Shown here: in pieces, positions 43,213 to 51,557 of the stretch
Layout: every line of letters begins with the position of its first letter
Position numbering within the stretch: position 1 is the first letter of the stretch
Source of the DNA: Enorma massiliensis phI
GTDB taxonomy: Bacteria; Actinomycetota; Coriobacteriia; Coriobacteriales; Coriobacteriaceae
Direction: 5' to 3'
Length of the DNA stretch: 64,000 nucleotides
Assembly: GCF_000311845.1 (NCBI RefSeq)
Contig: NZ_HE978575.1
Location: 526,604 to 590,603 of the forward strand
The notes under the pieces: generated by a model
What the model was told of the DNA's origin: nothing
The model's input: only the letters and a program-made list of their open reading frames with translations
Databases searched by the model: none
Translations under genes and position numbers: made by a program

Positions 43213-45033
43213 ATGGCGGCAGACGAGATCAAGCTCCTGGTCGACGTGGCAGAGGGCCGTGCACAGGCCGATACGCTATTCACCAATGCCCAGATCGTAG
43301 ACGTCTACGGGCAGCGCGTGGTGCGCGGCCGTGTGGTGGTGGCAGATGGTGCGATCGCGGGAGTGCTCTTCGACGATCGCGACGGTGCTGTTCCCGATCC
43401 CCCTGCGGCGCAGGTCATCGACTGTGAGGGCCGCTATCTTGCCCCTGGTTTCATAGATGGCCACCTGCATATCGAATCCTCGAATGTGCGACCCGCAGAA
43501 TATGCGCGCATGGCGCTCGCGCGCGGCACCACGACGGCCATCGCGGACAGCCACGAGATCGCGAACGTCTGCGGGCTCGACGGCCTCGCGTTCATGATCG
43601 AGGATGCTCGCCGCGTTCCACTCGATATCAAGTTCATGATGCCCTCGTGCGTGCCCGCGCTGCCCGACGAGCAGGCGGGTGCCTCCATCACCGCCGAGGA
43701 TATGCGCGCGTTCATGGGCGAGCATCCGGGCGAGGTCTTCGGCTTGGGCGAGATGATGAACTATCCGGGCGTTGAGGCGGCGGATGCGGAGACCCTTGCG
43801 CGCATCGATGCCGCCGCTGCGACCGTTTCGGGCGTGGTGGACGGTCATGCGCCGCTCGTAGCCGGGGCGGACCTCAACGCCTATGTTGCAAGCGGCGTCA
43901 TCGCCGACCATGAGTGCACCGGTCCCGAGGAGGCGCTCGATAAGCTTTCGCGTGGGATGTATATCATGCTGCGCGAGGGAACATGCAGCCATGATCTCGA
44001 GGCGCTGAGCCCCGTGGTGCTCGAGAACCCGCTTCGCGCGCGCCGCTGCTGCTTTGCCACCGATGACCGTGCGCCGTCGGATGCCCTCGCGATCGGCATG
44101 ATCGACAATGCTTGCAGACTCGCGGTGGAGCGCGGCATCGATCCGGTGCTCGCCATCTCCATGGGCACGCTCTCCACGGCCGAGTGCTTCGGGCTCGATC
44201 ACGGGCACGGCGGCCCGCTCGAGCATCGCGGCGCCATCGCGCCGGGCAAGCGCGCCGACCTGCTGCTGCTTGACGACCTTTCGTTCGAGCGTGCTCCGCA
44301 TCGCGTGTATGCTGCGGGAAAGCTCGTTGCCGAAGACGGCTTGTTCGTGGGCGACGTTGCACCGGAGACCGCGCGCGTGCAGGAGCTCGAGGCGACGCTT
44401 CGCGGCTCCGTACGCCTGCCCGAGCTCTCGCCCGAGGTGTTCTCCTACGATTACCAGCCTGGAAGCGCGGTGATCGACGTGATTCCCGGCAATGCCATCA
44501 CGGGGGCCGCGCATCCCGATTCTGGCGAGGGCCTCCGGCGCATCATGCTCATCGAGCGTCATGGCCGCGGCGTGGCCGCGCAAGCTGCGGGCGCGGACGG
44601 CACAGGCACTGCTGGATGCGGCCTTACGGGCACGCACATCGGGCGTGGATGGGTGCGCGGCTTCACCATCACCGGCGGCGCCATCGCCTCCACGGTGGGT
44701 CACGATTCCCATAACGTCTGCGTGGTGGGCGATAACCCGCACGATATGTTCGAGGCCGTGCGAAACGTGGGACAGGGCGGCTTTGTGCTCGTGCGCGACG
44801 GCGCGGTGGTCGCAAAGCTCGCGCTCCCGCTCGGCGGGCTCATGAGCGATGGCACGGCGGAAGACGTGGCCCGCGAGCACGATGCCTTCGTGCAGGCTGC
44901 GCGCGCTGCCGGCATCGAGCCCCCGCTCGATCCCATCATGGGCATGATCTTCCTCCCGCTTCCAGTCATCCCCACGCTCAGGATTCGCCCTGAAGGCGTT
45001 TTCGATGTCACGACCTTCACGTATGCAAGCTAA
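43213..45033 (+). CDS. ade: Adenine deaminase
   Basis: The 606-residue amidohydrolase converts adenine to hypoxanthine and ammonia in purine salvage. Metal-binding HLHIESSNVRPAEYARMALARGTTT (GHLHIESS near residue 79) and later VVDGHAPLV and DHECTGPEEA match the adenine deaminase type. The C-terminal half carries HIGRGWVRGF and HDSHNVCVVG. Start ATG 43213 has GAGAGGGG upstream. The HAD phosphatase gene begins 16 bases after the stop, so the two are probably co-transcribed. Assignment is firm. Confidence 0.94.
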   Translation: MAADEIKLLVDVAEGRAQADTLFTNAQIVDVYGQRVVRGRVVVADGAIAGVLFDDRDGAVPDPPAAQVIDCEGRYLAPGFIDGHLHIESSNVRPAEYARMALARGTTTAIADSHEIANVCGLDGLAFMIEDARRVPLDIKFMMPSCVPALPDEQAGASITAEDMRAFMGEHPGEVFGLGEMMNYPGVEAADAETLARIDAAAATVSGVVDGHAPLVAGADLNAYVASGVIADHECTGPEEALDKLSRGMYIMLREGTCSHDLEALSPVVLENPLRARRCCFATDDRAPSDALAIGMIDNACRLAVERGIDPVLAISMGTLSTAECFGLDHGHGGPLEHRGAIAPGKRADLLLLDDLSFERAPHRVYAAGKLVAEDGLFVGDVAPETARVQELEATLRGSVRLPELSPEVFSYDYQPGSAVIDVIPGNAITGAAHPDSGEGLRRIMLIERHGRGVAAQAAGADGTGTAGCGLTGTHIGRGWVRGFTITGGAIASTVGHDSHNVCVVGDNPHDMFEAVRNVGQGGFVLVRDGAVVAKLALPLGGLMSDGTAEDVAREHDAFVQAARAAGIEPPLDPIMGMIFLPLPVIPTLRIRPEGVFDVTTFTYAS

Positions 45034-45048
45034 TGCCGAAAGGAGCTC

Positions 45049-45846
45049 ATGTTGATCCGCCTCATCGCCTCCGACATGGACGGTACCCTGCTTGACGAGC
45101 ATAGCGAGGTTCCGCCCGAGACCTACGACCTCATTCTCGCCCTGCGCGAGAAGGGCGTGCACTTCGCTGCATCCTCGGGACGCCGCTTCGACCGGCTGTG
45201 CCAGTTCTTCGCACCCGTGAGAGACAAGATGGATTTCGTGGCCGCCAACGGCGCCCAGGTGTATGTGGATGGCGAGCTCGTGGATCGCGAGGTGTTCTCC
45301 CATCTGGGCATTCGCCGCTTGGCGAAGACCGTTGGTAAATTCGAGAGCTTGCACATGGCGCTTTTCGACGATGAGAAGTCGTTCCTGCTCGACGACGAGG
45401 ATAAGTTCGTGCGCGAGATTGATAAGGACCTTCCCAACGCCGAGCGCATCTGGTATCTGCCCGGGCCCGATGTGAGCATTCTCAAGATCTCGATCTACTG
45501 CGAGGACGGGCATGTGATGGACTATGCCTACGCGCTCTCCCGCGAGCTGGGCGACGAGTTCCTATTCGCGCCCTCGGGCACGCACTGGATCGATGCGCTT
45601 CAGCGCGGCGTGAACAAGGCCACGGGCATCGAGCAAGTCATGGCGCACCATGGGATCACGCGCGACGAGGTGATGGCGTTCGGCGATTCGATGAACGACT
45701 ACGAAATCATCCGGTTCGTGGGCACCGGTTGCGCGATGGCCAACGGCCGCCCCGCGCTCAAGGCAGTTGCCAACCGCGTGATTGGCTACAACTATGACCA
45801 GGCTGTGCAGGGCGAGATGCGGAAGCTCTTGGAGAGCTTGGGCTAG
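45049..45846 (+). CDS. HAD-superfamily Cof-type phosphatase
   Basis: The 265-residue protein has HAD motif I SDMDGTLLD (residues 8-16), a C2 cap in the middle, and motif IV GDSMNDYEIIRFVGTGCAM. Cof-type phosphatases remove phosphate from sugar phosphates, FMN or other metabolites; the substrate cannot be read from sequence. It follows ade closely, with AAAGGAGC before ATG 45049, suggesting a shared transcript and perhaps a role in nucleotide turnover. It is one of three Cof-type HAD genes in this window, one of them broken. Confidence 0.9.
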   Translation: MLIRLIASDMDGTLLDEHSEVPPETYDLILALREKGVHFAASSGRRFDRLCQFFAPVRDKMDFVAANGAQVYVDGELVDREVFSHLGIRRLAKTVGKFESLHMALFDDEKSFLLDDEDKFVREIDKDLPNAERIWYLPGPDVSILKISIYCEDGHVMDYAYALSRELGDEFLFAPSGTHWIDALQRGVNKATGIEQVMAHHGITRDEVMAFGDSMNDYEIIRFVGTGCAMANGRPALKAVANRVIGYNYDQAVQGEMRKLLESLG

Positions 45847-45942
45847 CGCGTTCGATTCGCGCTGCCGTGCTCGGTAGAGCGGATTAGAGCACGCGCGCCT
45901 TCTGCATGCACATGCGCTTCCGCTTCTGCTTCGGATCTGCTC

Positions 45943-47448
45943 TTATCTGAGCCCTACGTGCACGATGCGCGCGCCGATGAGCTCGGCGTCGCGCTCGTCG
46001 TGCGAAGCCATGACAACGATGCGCCCCCGTTCGCGCTCGCGGATGATGGCGGCGACGTGCTCCCGGGCGGCTGCGTCGAGTCCGTTGAAGGGCTCGTCCA
46101 GCAATAGTATTTCGTGTGGGGTGAGCAGCGCCCGGGCGAGCCCGATGCGCCGACGCTCGCCGCCTGAGCAGGTGCCCGCCGGGGCGAGTTGTCGCTCGCC
46201 GATGCCGAGGGCCTGGAGCAGGCTCGGGGCCTCGGCCCATGCAGGGCTCTCGGCAGGGAGCCCGATGCGCGCGTTCGCCAGCGCGCTCGCTTGGTCGGCA
46301 AGGCGGTCGTCTTGGAAGCTCATCGCGACGCGGGGGAGAGGTTCGCGATCGCATGGATCCCCGAACACGACGGATCCGTCGCCGGCTGTCTCGAGCCCGG
46401 CGATGATGCGCAGGAGCGTTGTCTTTCCCGAGCCGGACGGCGCCATGAGGCAGATCGGCTCGCCGCTGCGCGCCGAGAACTCGACGCCATTGAGGACGGG
46501 CGCGCCGCCGAACGCCTTCGATAGCCGCTCGATACACAAGCGATGCTCTGCATTCTGTGCGGCGGGCGCACCGGTTGCCAGCGCGTTGCCGACCGGCGAC
46601 TCGGCTGTCGTTGTGCGCTCGATGCGACCGGCGCGTCCTGCCCGCCCGCAGGCAAGGGGCTCAATCCATGCGAGCGCCCCGCACAGGGCGGCTGTGCACG
46701 CGGCGCTCGCCAGCACCACGGCGAGCGTCACCGCGAAGAGCTCAGGCGTATCAAAGTAAACCTTCGCGTCGTAGATCGCTTCGCCGAGCGATCCTGCAGG
46801 TATGCCGATGACCTCGGCCGCAACTCCGGCTTTCCATGCGGTGCTGAGCCCGAGCGCAAGTGCGGTGCTCAGATAGGGGAAGAGCGTTGGCATCACGAGA
46901 AAGCGCAGGCGGCGAACAGGCGGGACATGGTAGAGCCTGGCCGCCTCTTCCAGCTTGCCGTCCGTCGCGCGCAGCCCCTGGAGGACGTTCTCGTATACGA
47001 TGGGCAGCACCACGAGCAGCACGACGAGCACGGCGAGGTTGGCGGCGCGCAGCCAGATGAGCGCGAGCACGGTGATGGACGCCACGGGCACGCTCTTTGC
47101 GAGCGCCATGAGGGGCGCGAGGAGCTCTTCTACGATGCGCCAGCGCGCGCCGGCGAATGCCCCGACCGTGCCGCATGCCGCTCCGAGCGCGAAGCCGCCC
47201 GCAATGCGCACGAGGGAGAACCCCACGCGCGCCCAAAACGCGGGTTGGGGCACCATCTCGACGAGGCGCGCAAGCACGGCGGCGGGTCCCGGCAGCAAGA
47301 GCTCGCTTCCCAGGGCAATCGCGGCAAGCTGCCAGATCGCGAGCCAGAAGGCGCCGGCCCAGAGAGTCGGGCGGCGGCTTGGGCGCTCGCCCTTTGCGCC
47401 GGTGCGCCCTTCGCGTTCCGTGTGCTCGGATGTCTGCCGCTTGCTCAT
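45943..47448 (-). CDS. NitT/TauT-type ABC importer, permease fused to ATPase
   Basis: One 501-residue chain combines both parts of an ABC importer. Residues 30-265 form a SsuC/TauC-like permease with six segments and the coupling loop LRATDGKLEEAARLYHVPP. Residues 300-501 form the ATPase with Walker A MAPSGSGKTTLLR, signature CSGGERRRIGLARALL, Walker B ILLLDEPFNGLD and switch ASHDERDAEL. In this family the two are normally separate genes. The junction (about 265-300) is a hydrophilic linker with no internal start that looks used. The binding protein gene is 18 bases upstream. Likely substrates in the family are sulfonates, nitrate or thiamine precursors; the actual one is unknown. Confidence 0.88.
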   Translation of the reverse strand: MSKRQTSEHTEREGRTGAKGERPSRRPTLWAGAFWLAIWQLAAIALGSELLLPGPAAVLARLVEMVPQPAFWARVGFSLVRIAGGFALGAACGTVGAFAGARWRIVEELLAPLMALAKSVPVASITVLALIWLRAANLAVLVVLLVVLPIVYENVLQGLRATDGKLEEAARLYHVPPVRRLRFLVMPTLFPYLSTALALGLSTAWKAGVAAEVIGIPAGSLGEAIYDAKVYFDTPELFAVTLAVVLASAACTAALCGALAWIEPLACGRAGRAGRIERTTTAESPVGNALATGAPAAQNAEHRLCIERLSKAFGGAPVLNGVEFSARSGEPICLMAPSGSGKTTLLRIIAGLETAGDGSVVFGDPCDREPLPRVAMSFQDDRLADQASALANARIGLPAESPAWAEAPSLLQALGIGERQLAPAGTCSGGERRRIGLARALLTPHEILLLDEPFNGLDAAAREHVAAIIRERERGRIVVMASHDERDAELIGARIVHVGLR

Positions 47449-47466
47449 GGATCTAGATATGCTCGG

Positions 47467-48627
47467 CTAGGCGCCGTAGCAGAAATCGTCGCCCGGCATC
47501 GCGCCGCCCACGGAGGCGGGGTCGGCGTCGTAGAGCGTCTGGAGATACCCGGTGAGCGCTCCCGCCATCTCCGCGCCCGTCATGCAGACGATGTTGCAGT
47601 AGGGGATGGCCCGCTCTGCCACCTGCGCGGTCACGATATCGGCTGCCTCGATGAGCTGGGCCGCCGCCGAGGGGTCGTCGTTCACGAAGTCGACGGATGC
47701 GGCGTAGGCATCAAGGAGCTCTTCGACCGCCGCCGGGTGCTCGCTCGAAAATGCGCTCCGAGCCACGGCTACGCCGGTGATGAGCTGCGAGTCGCCGCCG
47801 TTGGCAGCGACGGTTTCGTCCCAGACCTCGGTGAGGTCGAGTGCGATGCGCGCGCCTTCCACCTTGGCGAGCGCGCTCGTGGCGAAGGGCTGGGGGAGCA
47901 TGCAGACGATGGACGGGTCGGCTTGGAGCGCTGCCAGGCACTCGGCATGCTCGCTCGCCCATTGGATGGTCACATCCGTTTCGGGGTCGATGCCGTTTTC
48001 GCGCAGCAGGTACTCAAGCGCGTACTGCGGGGTCGAACCGCGGCCGGCGGAATAGATGGTGCGGCCAGCGAGGTCGGTGATGTCGTGGATGGTCTCTCCT
48101 GCTTCCACGATGTCGAGCACGCCGAGGGTGTTCACGCAGAGTACCGTTACCGCCCCTTCGGTCTTCTGATAGAGCGTGGCGGCGAGGTTCGCGGGCACGC
48201 ACAACACGTCGAGGTCGCCCTGGATGAGCTGCGGAGCGAGCTCGTCGGCAGAGCCCGCGAGCGTGAACTCGTAGTCGTTCTCGAGCGCTCCGATGCCGGC
48301 GGGGTCGGTGCCCACGGGGGTATCGGTTGCGACGGCATCGCCCGATGAGCCGTCGTCGGTGGCCGCAGCATCACTTGCTGCGAACATGCTCGCGGCGTCC
48401 ATGAGCCCGACGAGGCCCATGCCCGTAGGCCCTTTGAGCGCTCCGATGCGCACGGTGGTGGGCTCTGCGCCCTCGCTCGAAGAGTTCATCCCGCTGCCGG
48501 CGTTCGACCCACCGTCCGTATTTGAGCTGCAGCCGGTGATGCCCAGACCGATGGCGATGGTGGCGAGCCCGCTGGCGAAAGCGCGACGCGTGATGGTGGC
48601 ATGGTGCTGCTGTTGCGTGGTGCCCAT
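47467..48627 (-). CDS. NitT/TauT-type substrate-binding lipoprotein
   Basis: The 386-residue lipoprotein has a twin-arginine-like signal (TITRRAFASGLATIAIG) and lipobox GITGC with Cys33. A Ser/Gly/Asn-rich linker leads to an SsuA/NMT1-like fold: RIGALKGPTGMGLVGLMD at the start and VLCVPANLAATLYQK, ITDLAGRTIYSAGRGSTPQYALEYLL in the middle. An acidic low-complexity insert (about 85-115, Ala/Asp/Ser/Thr) interrupts the first lobe. It delivers an unknown small molecule to the fused permease-ATPase encoded just downstream. ATG 48627 has GGGGG upstream. Confidence 0.88.
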   Translation of the reverse strand: MGTTQQQHHATITRRAFASGLATIAIGLGITGCSSNTDGGSNAGSGMNSSSEGAEPTTVRIGALKGPTGMGLVGLMDAASMFAASDAAATDDGSSGDAVATDTPVGTDPAGIGALENDYEFTLAGSADELAPQLIQGDLDVLCVPANLAATLYQKTEGAVTVLCVNTLGVLDIVEAGETIHDITDLAGRTIYSAGRGSTPQYALEYLLRENGIDPETDVTIQWASEHAECLAALQADPSIVCMLPQPFATSALAKVEGARIALDLTEVWDETVAANGGDSQLITGVAVARSAFSSEHPAAVEELLDAYAASVDFVNDDPSAAAQLIEAADIVTAQVAERAIPYCNIVCMTGAEMAGALTGYLQTLYDADPASVGGAMPGDDFCYGA

Positions 48628-48863
48628 GGAAACCCCCAGAATTTGTGTGATGAGCGCGGATACCTACCACTATATCAGTGCGGAATCGAATGCGCTCCCC
48701 GCGCGTGCGCGACGGGGCCGATATGGTTTCGCCTCGATGACTTCACGCTTTCTACCTGCGTATACAACATTTCACCCATGCCGTACGACAGACGGTCTTC
48801 GCTTTGTCTGCCATGCTGATGCCGTGATGCGTTCCGTGTGTTTGCGGGATGAGGGGGCGCGGG
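48628..48863. other. Divergent promoter region between the two ABC clusters
   Basis: It separates the importer operon (minus) from the exporter/LuxR operon (plus). No regulator site or gene was recognised. Confidence 0.4.
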
Positions 48864-49766
48864 ATGGAAAGGCTTGGGATGCTGAGGGGAGTGCGCATGG
48901 CTAGCGTGGGTGCGTTCGTGCTCATCAGGCACATGCTTCGCCTGATATGCGGGAGGCGGTTCGCGCTCATCACCGTCGCGATGGCGATCGTTGTGGCGTA
49001 CCAACTGACTGACGACTTATCCATCTCATACGGCACGGTCGGTGCGGATAGCCTACTCGGCGTCGACCTGCCTCCGCTTTTCATGGCGGCGATGACGATG
49101 GGCGGTTCGGAGGCGTTCGCGTTGCTGCTTCCCCTTGCTTTACTTGCCGATAGCGCGTGGAGCTTCAAGAACGGGTACCTCAGCCTTCTCGTAGCCAAGG
49201 GTGTCGACCCGGTTCGCTTGTCGCTTTCCTGCATGGTTGCACTCATGATTGCGACGATGCTGTCGTTCGCCGTGGTCGCTCTCGTAACCGGCGCCGTTTG
49301 CGCGCTGGTATGCAGCGGCTCGTTCGAAACGGGGCTCATCAACATGGCGGACACCGACTTCGCGCCGATGCTCTCGTGGGGCGCTGCGGGGAGCGCAGGG
49401 CTCATCGCACTGCAGCTCGTGAGCTGCCTTGCGATTGCGACGATGACGGGGTCCATCGCGCTCGCTGTCCCCCGCCCGATTTTCGCCATGGTTTTCTGGC
49501 CGGCGCTTTGGGCGATACAGCGCTTTACCCCAGTGGGCAGCGCGTTATGGTCGTGCAGCTTGCCCAGCACGTGGGCCCCACCCGATCTCTTCGGGTTCAT
49601 CGCGGGCCTTCCTCTGGGGGACGCTCGCCTGGTTGTGCCCTATCTGCTCGATGTGCTGCTCGTTGCGGTCGCGATGGTAGCAGTAAGCGTAGGTGCTGCC
49701 GCAATGGTTCACGGCAGCGTTGCTCGGGATCGGAGGTGGGCGCTATGGCGGAAATCATGCGTCTAA
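48864..49766 (+). CDS. ABC-2-like membrane subunit, first of exporter cluster
   Basis: The 300-residue protein has about six hydrophobic segments and few charges, consistent with an ABC-2 type permease, though no family motif is decisive. Three in-frame ATGs (48864, 48879, 48897) are possible; 48864 and 48897 both have GAGGGG-type sites. I used 48864. Its 3' end overlaps the next permease gene by 22 bases. With that gene and the ATPase it would form an exporter for a peptide, drug or lipid. Function is inferred from the cluster. Confidence 0.75.
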   Translation: MERLGMLRGVRMASVGAFVLIRHMLRLICGRRFALITVAMAIVVAYQLTDDLSISYGTVGADSLLGVDLPPLFMAAMTMGGSEAFALLLPLALLADSAWSFKNGYLSLLVAKGVDPVRLSLSCMVALMIATMLSFAVVALVTGAVCALVCSGSFETGLINMADTDFAPMLSWGAAGSAGLIALQLVSCLAIATMTGSIALAVPRPIFAMVFWPALWAIQRFTPVGSALWSCSLPSTWAPPDLFGFIAGLPLGDARLVVPYLLDVLLVAVAMVAVSVGAAAMVHGSVARDRRWALWRKSCV

Positions 49767-50743
49767 CGGCTTATGAGCTTGAGCGCACGCTAACCTTGCC
49801 GCGCACGGCGCTCGTGTTCGGCATACTGGTTGCGATTGTTCAGGCATCGCTTGCTGTCATCGATACCGTGGCGATGCAGCAGGCGTACGAGGGTGCATCT
49901 GTGCTCGCCGGCGCAACCGCGTTCGACACGTTTTACATGGCGCTCAACGTCGAGGCGAGCACTACGCTCCCCATCGCATGCATCGTGCTCGCCGGTGACC
50001 TTATCTCGCGCGATGCGCATGAGAGCAGCCGCTTGCTTATCGTGTCGCATTGCACGAGGCGTTCGTCCTATGCGGCCGCGAAGGTGCTCGCTGCGTTCGT
50101 ACTCTGCTCCGGGTGCGTCGTCGCGCTATTCGCGCTTTCACTTGCGATGGGCGCACTGCAGCGGGGACTACCGCTCGGTGATGGAAGCGTTCCTGCGTGG
50201 TTGTTGACGCGCGGGCCGGAGTATACGACGTGGGGCATGTGGAGCCCCATACCCGCTGGCTGGTCATATCCTGCCGTGCTCGCGGCGCTCGTGGGCGCGT
50301 TTTCCATCATCGAGACATCGATTGTGCTCGTCGTCATGGCTTTCGGCGTGCGGTGCCGCACCCGGTTGGCGCCTATCGTGGGCGGATGCCTCGTCGTGGT
50401 GCTGCTCAACATGCTCGGCGATATCGGGTCATCGATTGCGGTCGCGTTTGGCTTGGAGGGCGGCCGGAGTGTTGTGGGATGGGTTGCCGATCGGTTCAGC
50501 CTCGCCAACTACCGGCTTGGCGCCGGGTTCTTCCAGACGCAGGCAGGGCAGCTGGCGGGGGAGGCGATTGCTGCGGCAGAACACACGGAATACGTGGACA
50601 TGACATTTCCCATCAACAGCTTCGCCCAGCTCACGGCAATGATCGGTGCGATGCTTATCGCCTCGTGCGCGGTGCTCTCGGCATCGTTGCGCAACGCGGG
50701 GCTGCCAGGATTCAAGCGCCGTGTGCGGCACGGGAAGGGATGA
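49745..50743 (+). CDS. ABC-2-like membrane subunit, second of exporter cluster
   Basis: The 332-residue protein has about six membrane segments: near residues 22-42, 70-88, 108-130, 180-205, 213-235 and 300-320. ARDAHESSRLLIVSHCTRRSSY-like wording after the second segment resembles the cytoplasmic loop of ABC-2 permeases, where membrane helices meet the ATPase. ATG 49745 has GGAGGTGGG upstream. It overlaps the previous gene and ends four bases before the ATPase start, so all three are coupled. Confidence 0.78.
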   Translation: MAEIMRLTAYELERTLTLPRTALVFGILVAIVQASLAVIDTVAMQQAYEGASVLAGATAFDTFYMALNVEASTTLPIACIVLAGDLISRDAHESSRLLIVSHCTRRSSYAAAKVLAAFVLCSGCVVALFALSLAMGALQRGLPLGDGSVPAWLLTRGPEYTTWGMWSPIPAGWSYPAVLAALVGAFSIIETSIVLVVMAFGVRCRTRLAPIVGGCLVVVLLNMLGDIGSSIAVAFGLEGGRSVVGWVADRFSLANYRLGAGFFQTQAGQLAGEAIAAAEHTEYVDMTFPINSFAQLTAMIGAMLIASCAVLSASLRNAGLPGFKRRVRHGKG

Positions 50744-50747
50744 GGAT

Positions 50748-51557
50748 ATGAGACCGTTGGGAAAGCACGCGCGCACAGCGGGGGCGGCGGTGCGCGCGAC
50801 CGTCGCACCCGGTGCTAGCCGCGCGTCCGGCGCCGGCATCGCGGACGTCGCGCCCGACGTGCGACAGGGTATCTGGCTCAAGGAAATCGGAGTTTCCTTT
50901 CGTGGGGCGGTTGTGCTCGATGGTGTCGCTTTCACCGCATCGCCTGGTCAGATCGTCGGCCTTATGGGGCCGAACGGCACCGGCAAGACGACGCTCATCA
51001 ACGTGCTCGCAGGGCTGCTGTGTCCCCAGCGCGGCGTGGGGTCCATATGCGGCGCGCCATTAGGCGGGCGGAAGCGTGTGCCCTGCGGCATCATATTCGA
51101 GCACCCGCCGTTTGACGACGACCGTACCGGTGCTGAAAACCTTCGCAGCCTCGCGCGCCTCGCTGGGATGTCGCCGCAATCGGCGGAGACGGCGGCGCGC
51201 GATGCCATGGCGCGCGTGGGCCTGAATCCTGGCTCGCGCACGCGGGTGGGGCGCTACTCGCAGGGTATGCGGAAGCGGCTGGGCTTTGCCCAAGCCATGC
51301 TCGGCAAGCCGGCTCTCTATCTGCTCGATGAGCCGATGAACGGGCTCGATCCGCTCGCGGTCATAGAGATGCGCGCCGCGCTCCGCCACCTCGCGGCGAC
51401 CGGGGCAATCGTGGTGGTTTCGAGCCATCTGCTGCATGAGCTCTCGCTCGTGTGCGACAAGGCGTATATGCTTATCGATGGGTCGTGTTTTGAGGTGACG
51501 GATGTCGAGCATCTTGAGAGCGTGTATGTCGAACATGCTGCTGCGTATGCGAGATAA
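50748..51557 (+). CDS. ABC transporter ATP-binding protein of exporter cluster
   Basis: The 269-residue ATPase has Walker A GPNGTGKTTLINVLAG (about residue 74), signature RYSQGMRKRLGFAQAML, Walker B LYLLDEPMNGLDP and switch His in SSHLLHEL. It is of the CcmA/drug-exporter type common with ABC-2 permeases. An Ala/Arg-rich segment of about 40 residues precedes the domain and is unusual. ATG 50748 has GGATGAGG upstream. Its last 56 bases overlap the first possible start of the LuxR-type gene. Confidence 0.9.
   Translation: MRPLGKHARTAGAAVRATVAPGASRASGAGIADVAPDVRQGIWLKEIGVSFRGAVVLDGVAFTASPGQIVGLMGPNGTGKTTLINVLAGLLCPQRGVGSICGAPLGGRKRVPCGIIFEHPPFDDDRTGAENLRSLARLAGMSPQSAETAARDAMARVGLNPGSRTRVGRYSQGMRKRLGFAQAMLGKPALYLLDEPMNGLDPLAVIEMRAALRHLAATGAIVVVSSHLLHELSLVCDKAYMLIDGSCFEVTDVEHLESVYVEHAAAYAR

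Noticed and set aside
43276..45513. 745-codon minus-strand frame opposite ade
   Set aside because: It has no recognisable domain, and adenine deaminase and HAD motifs are on the plus strand.
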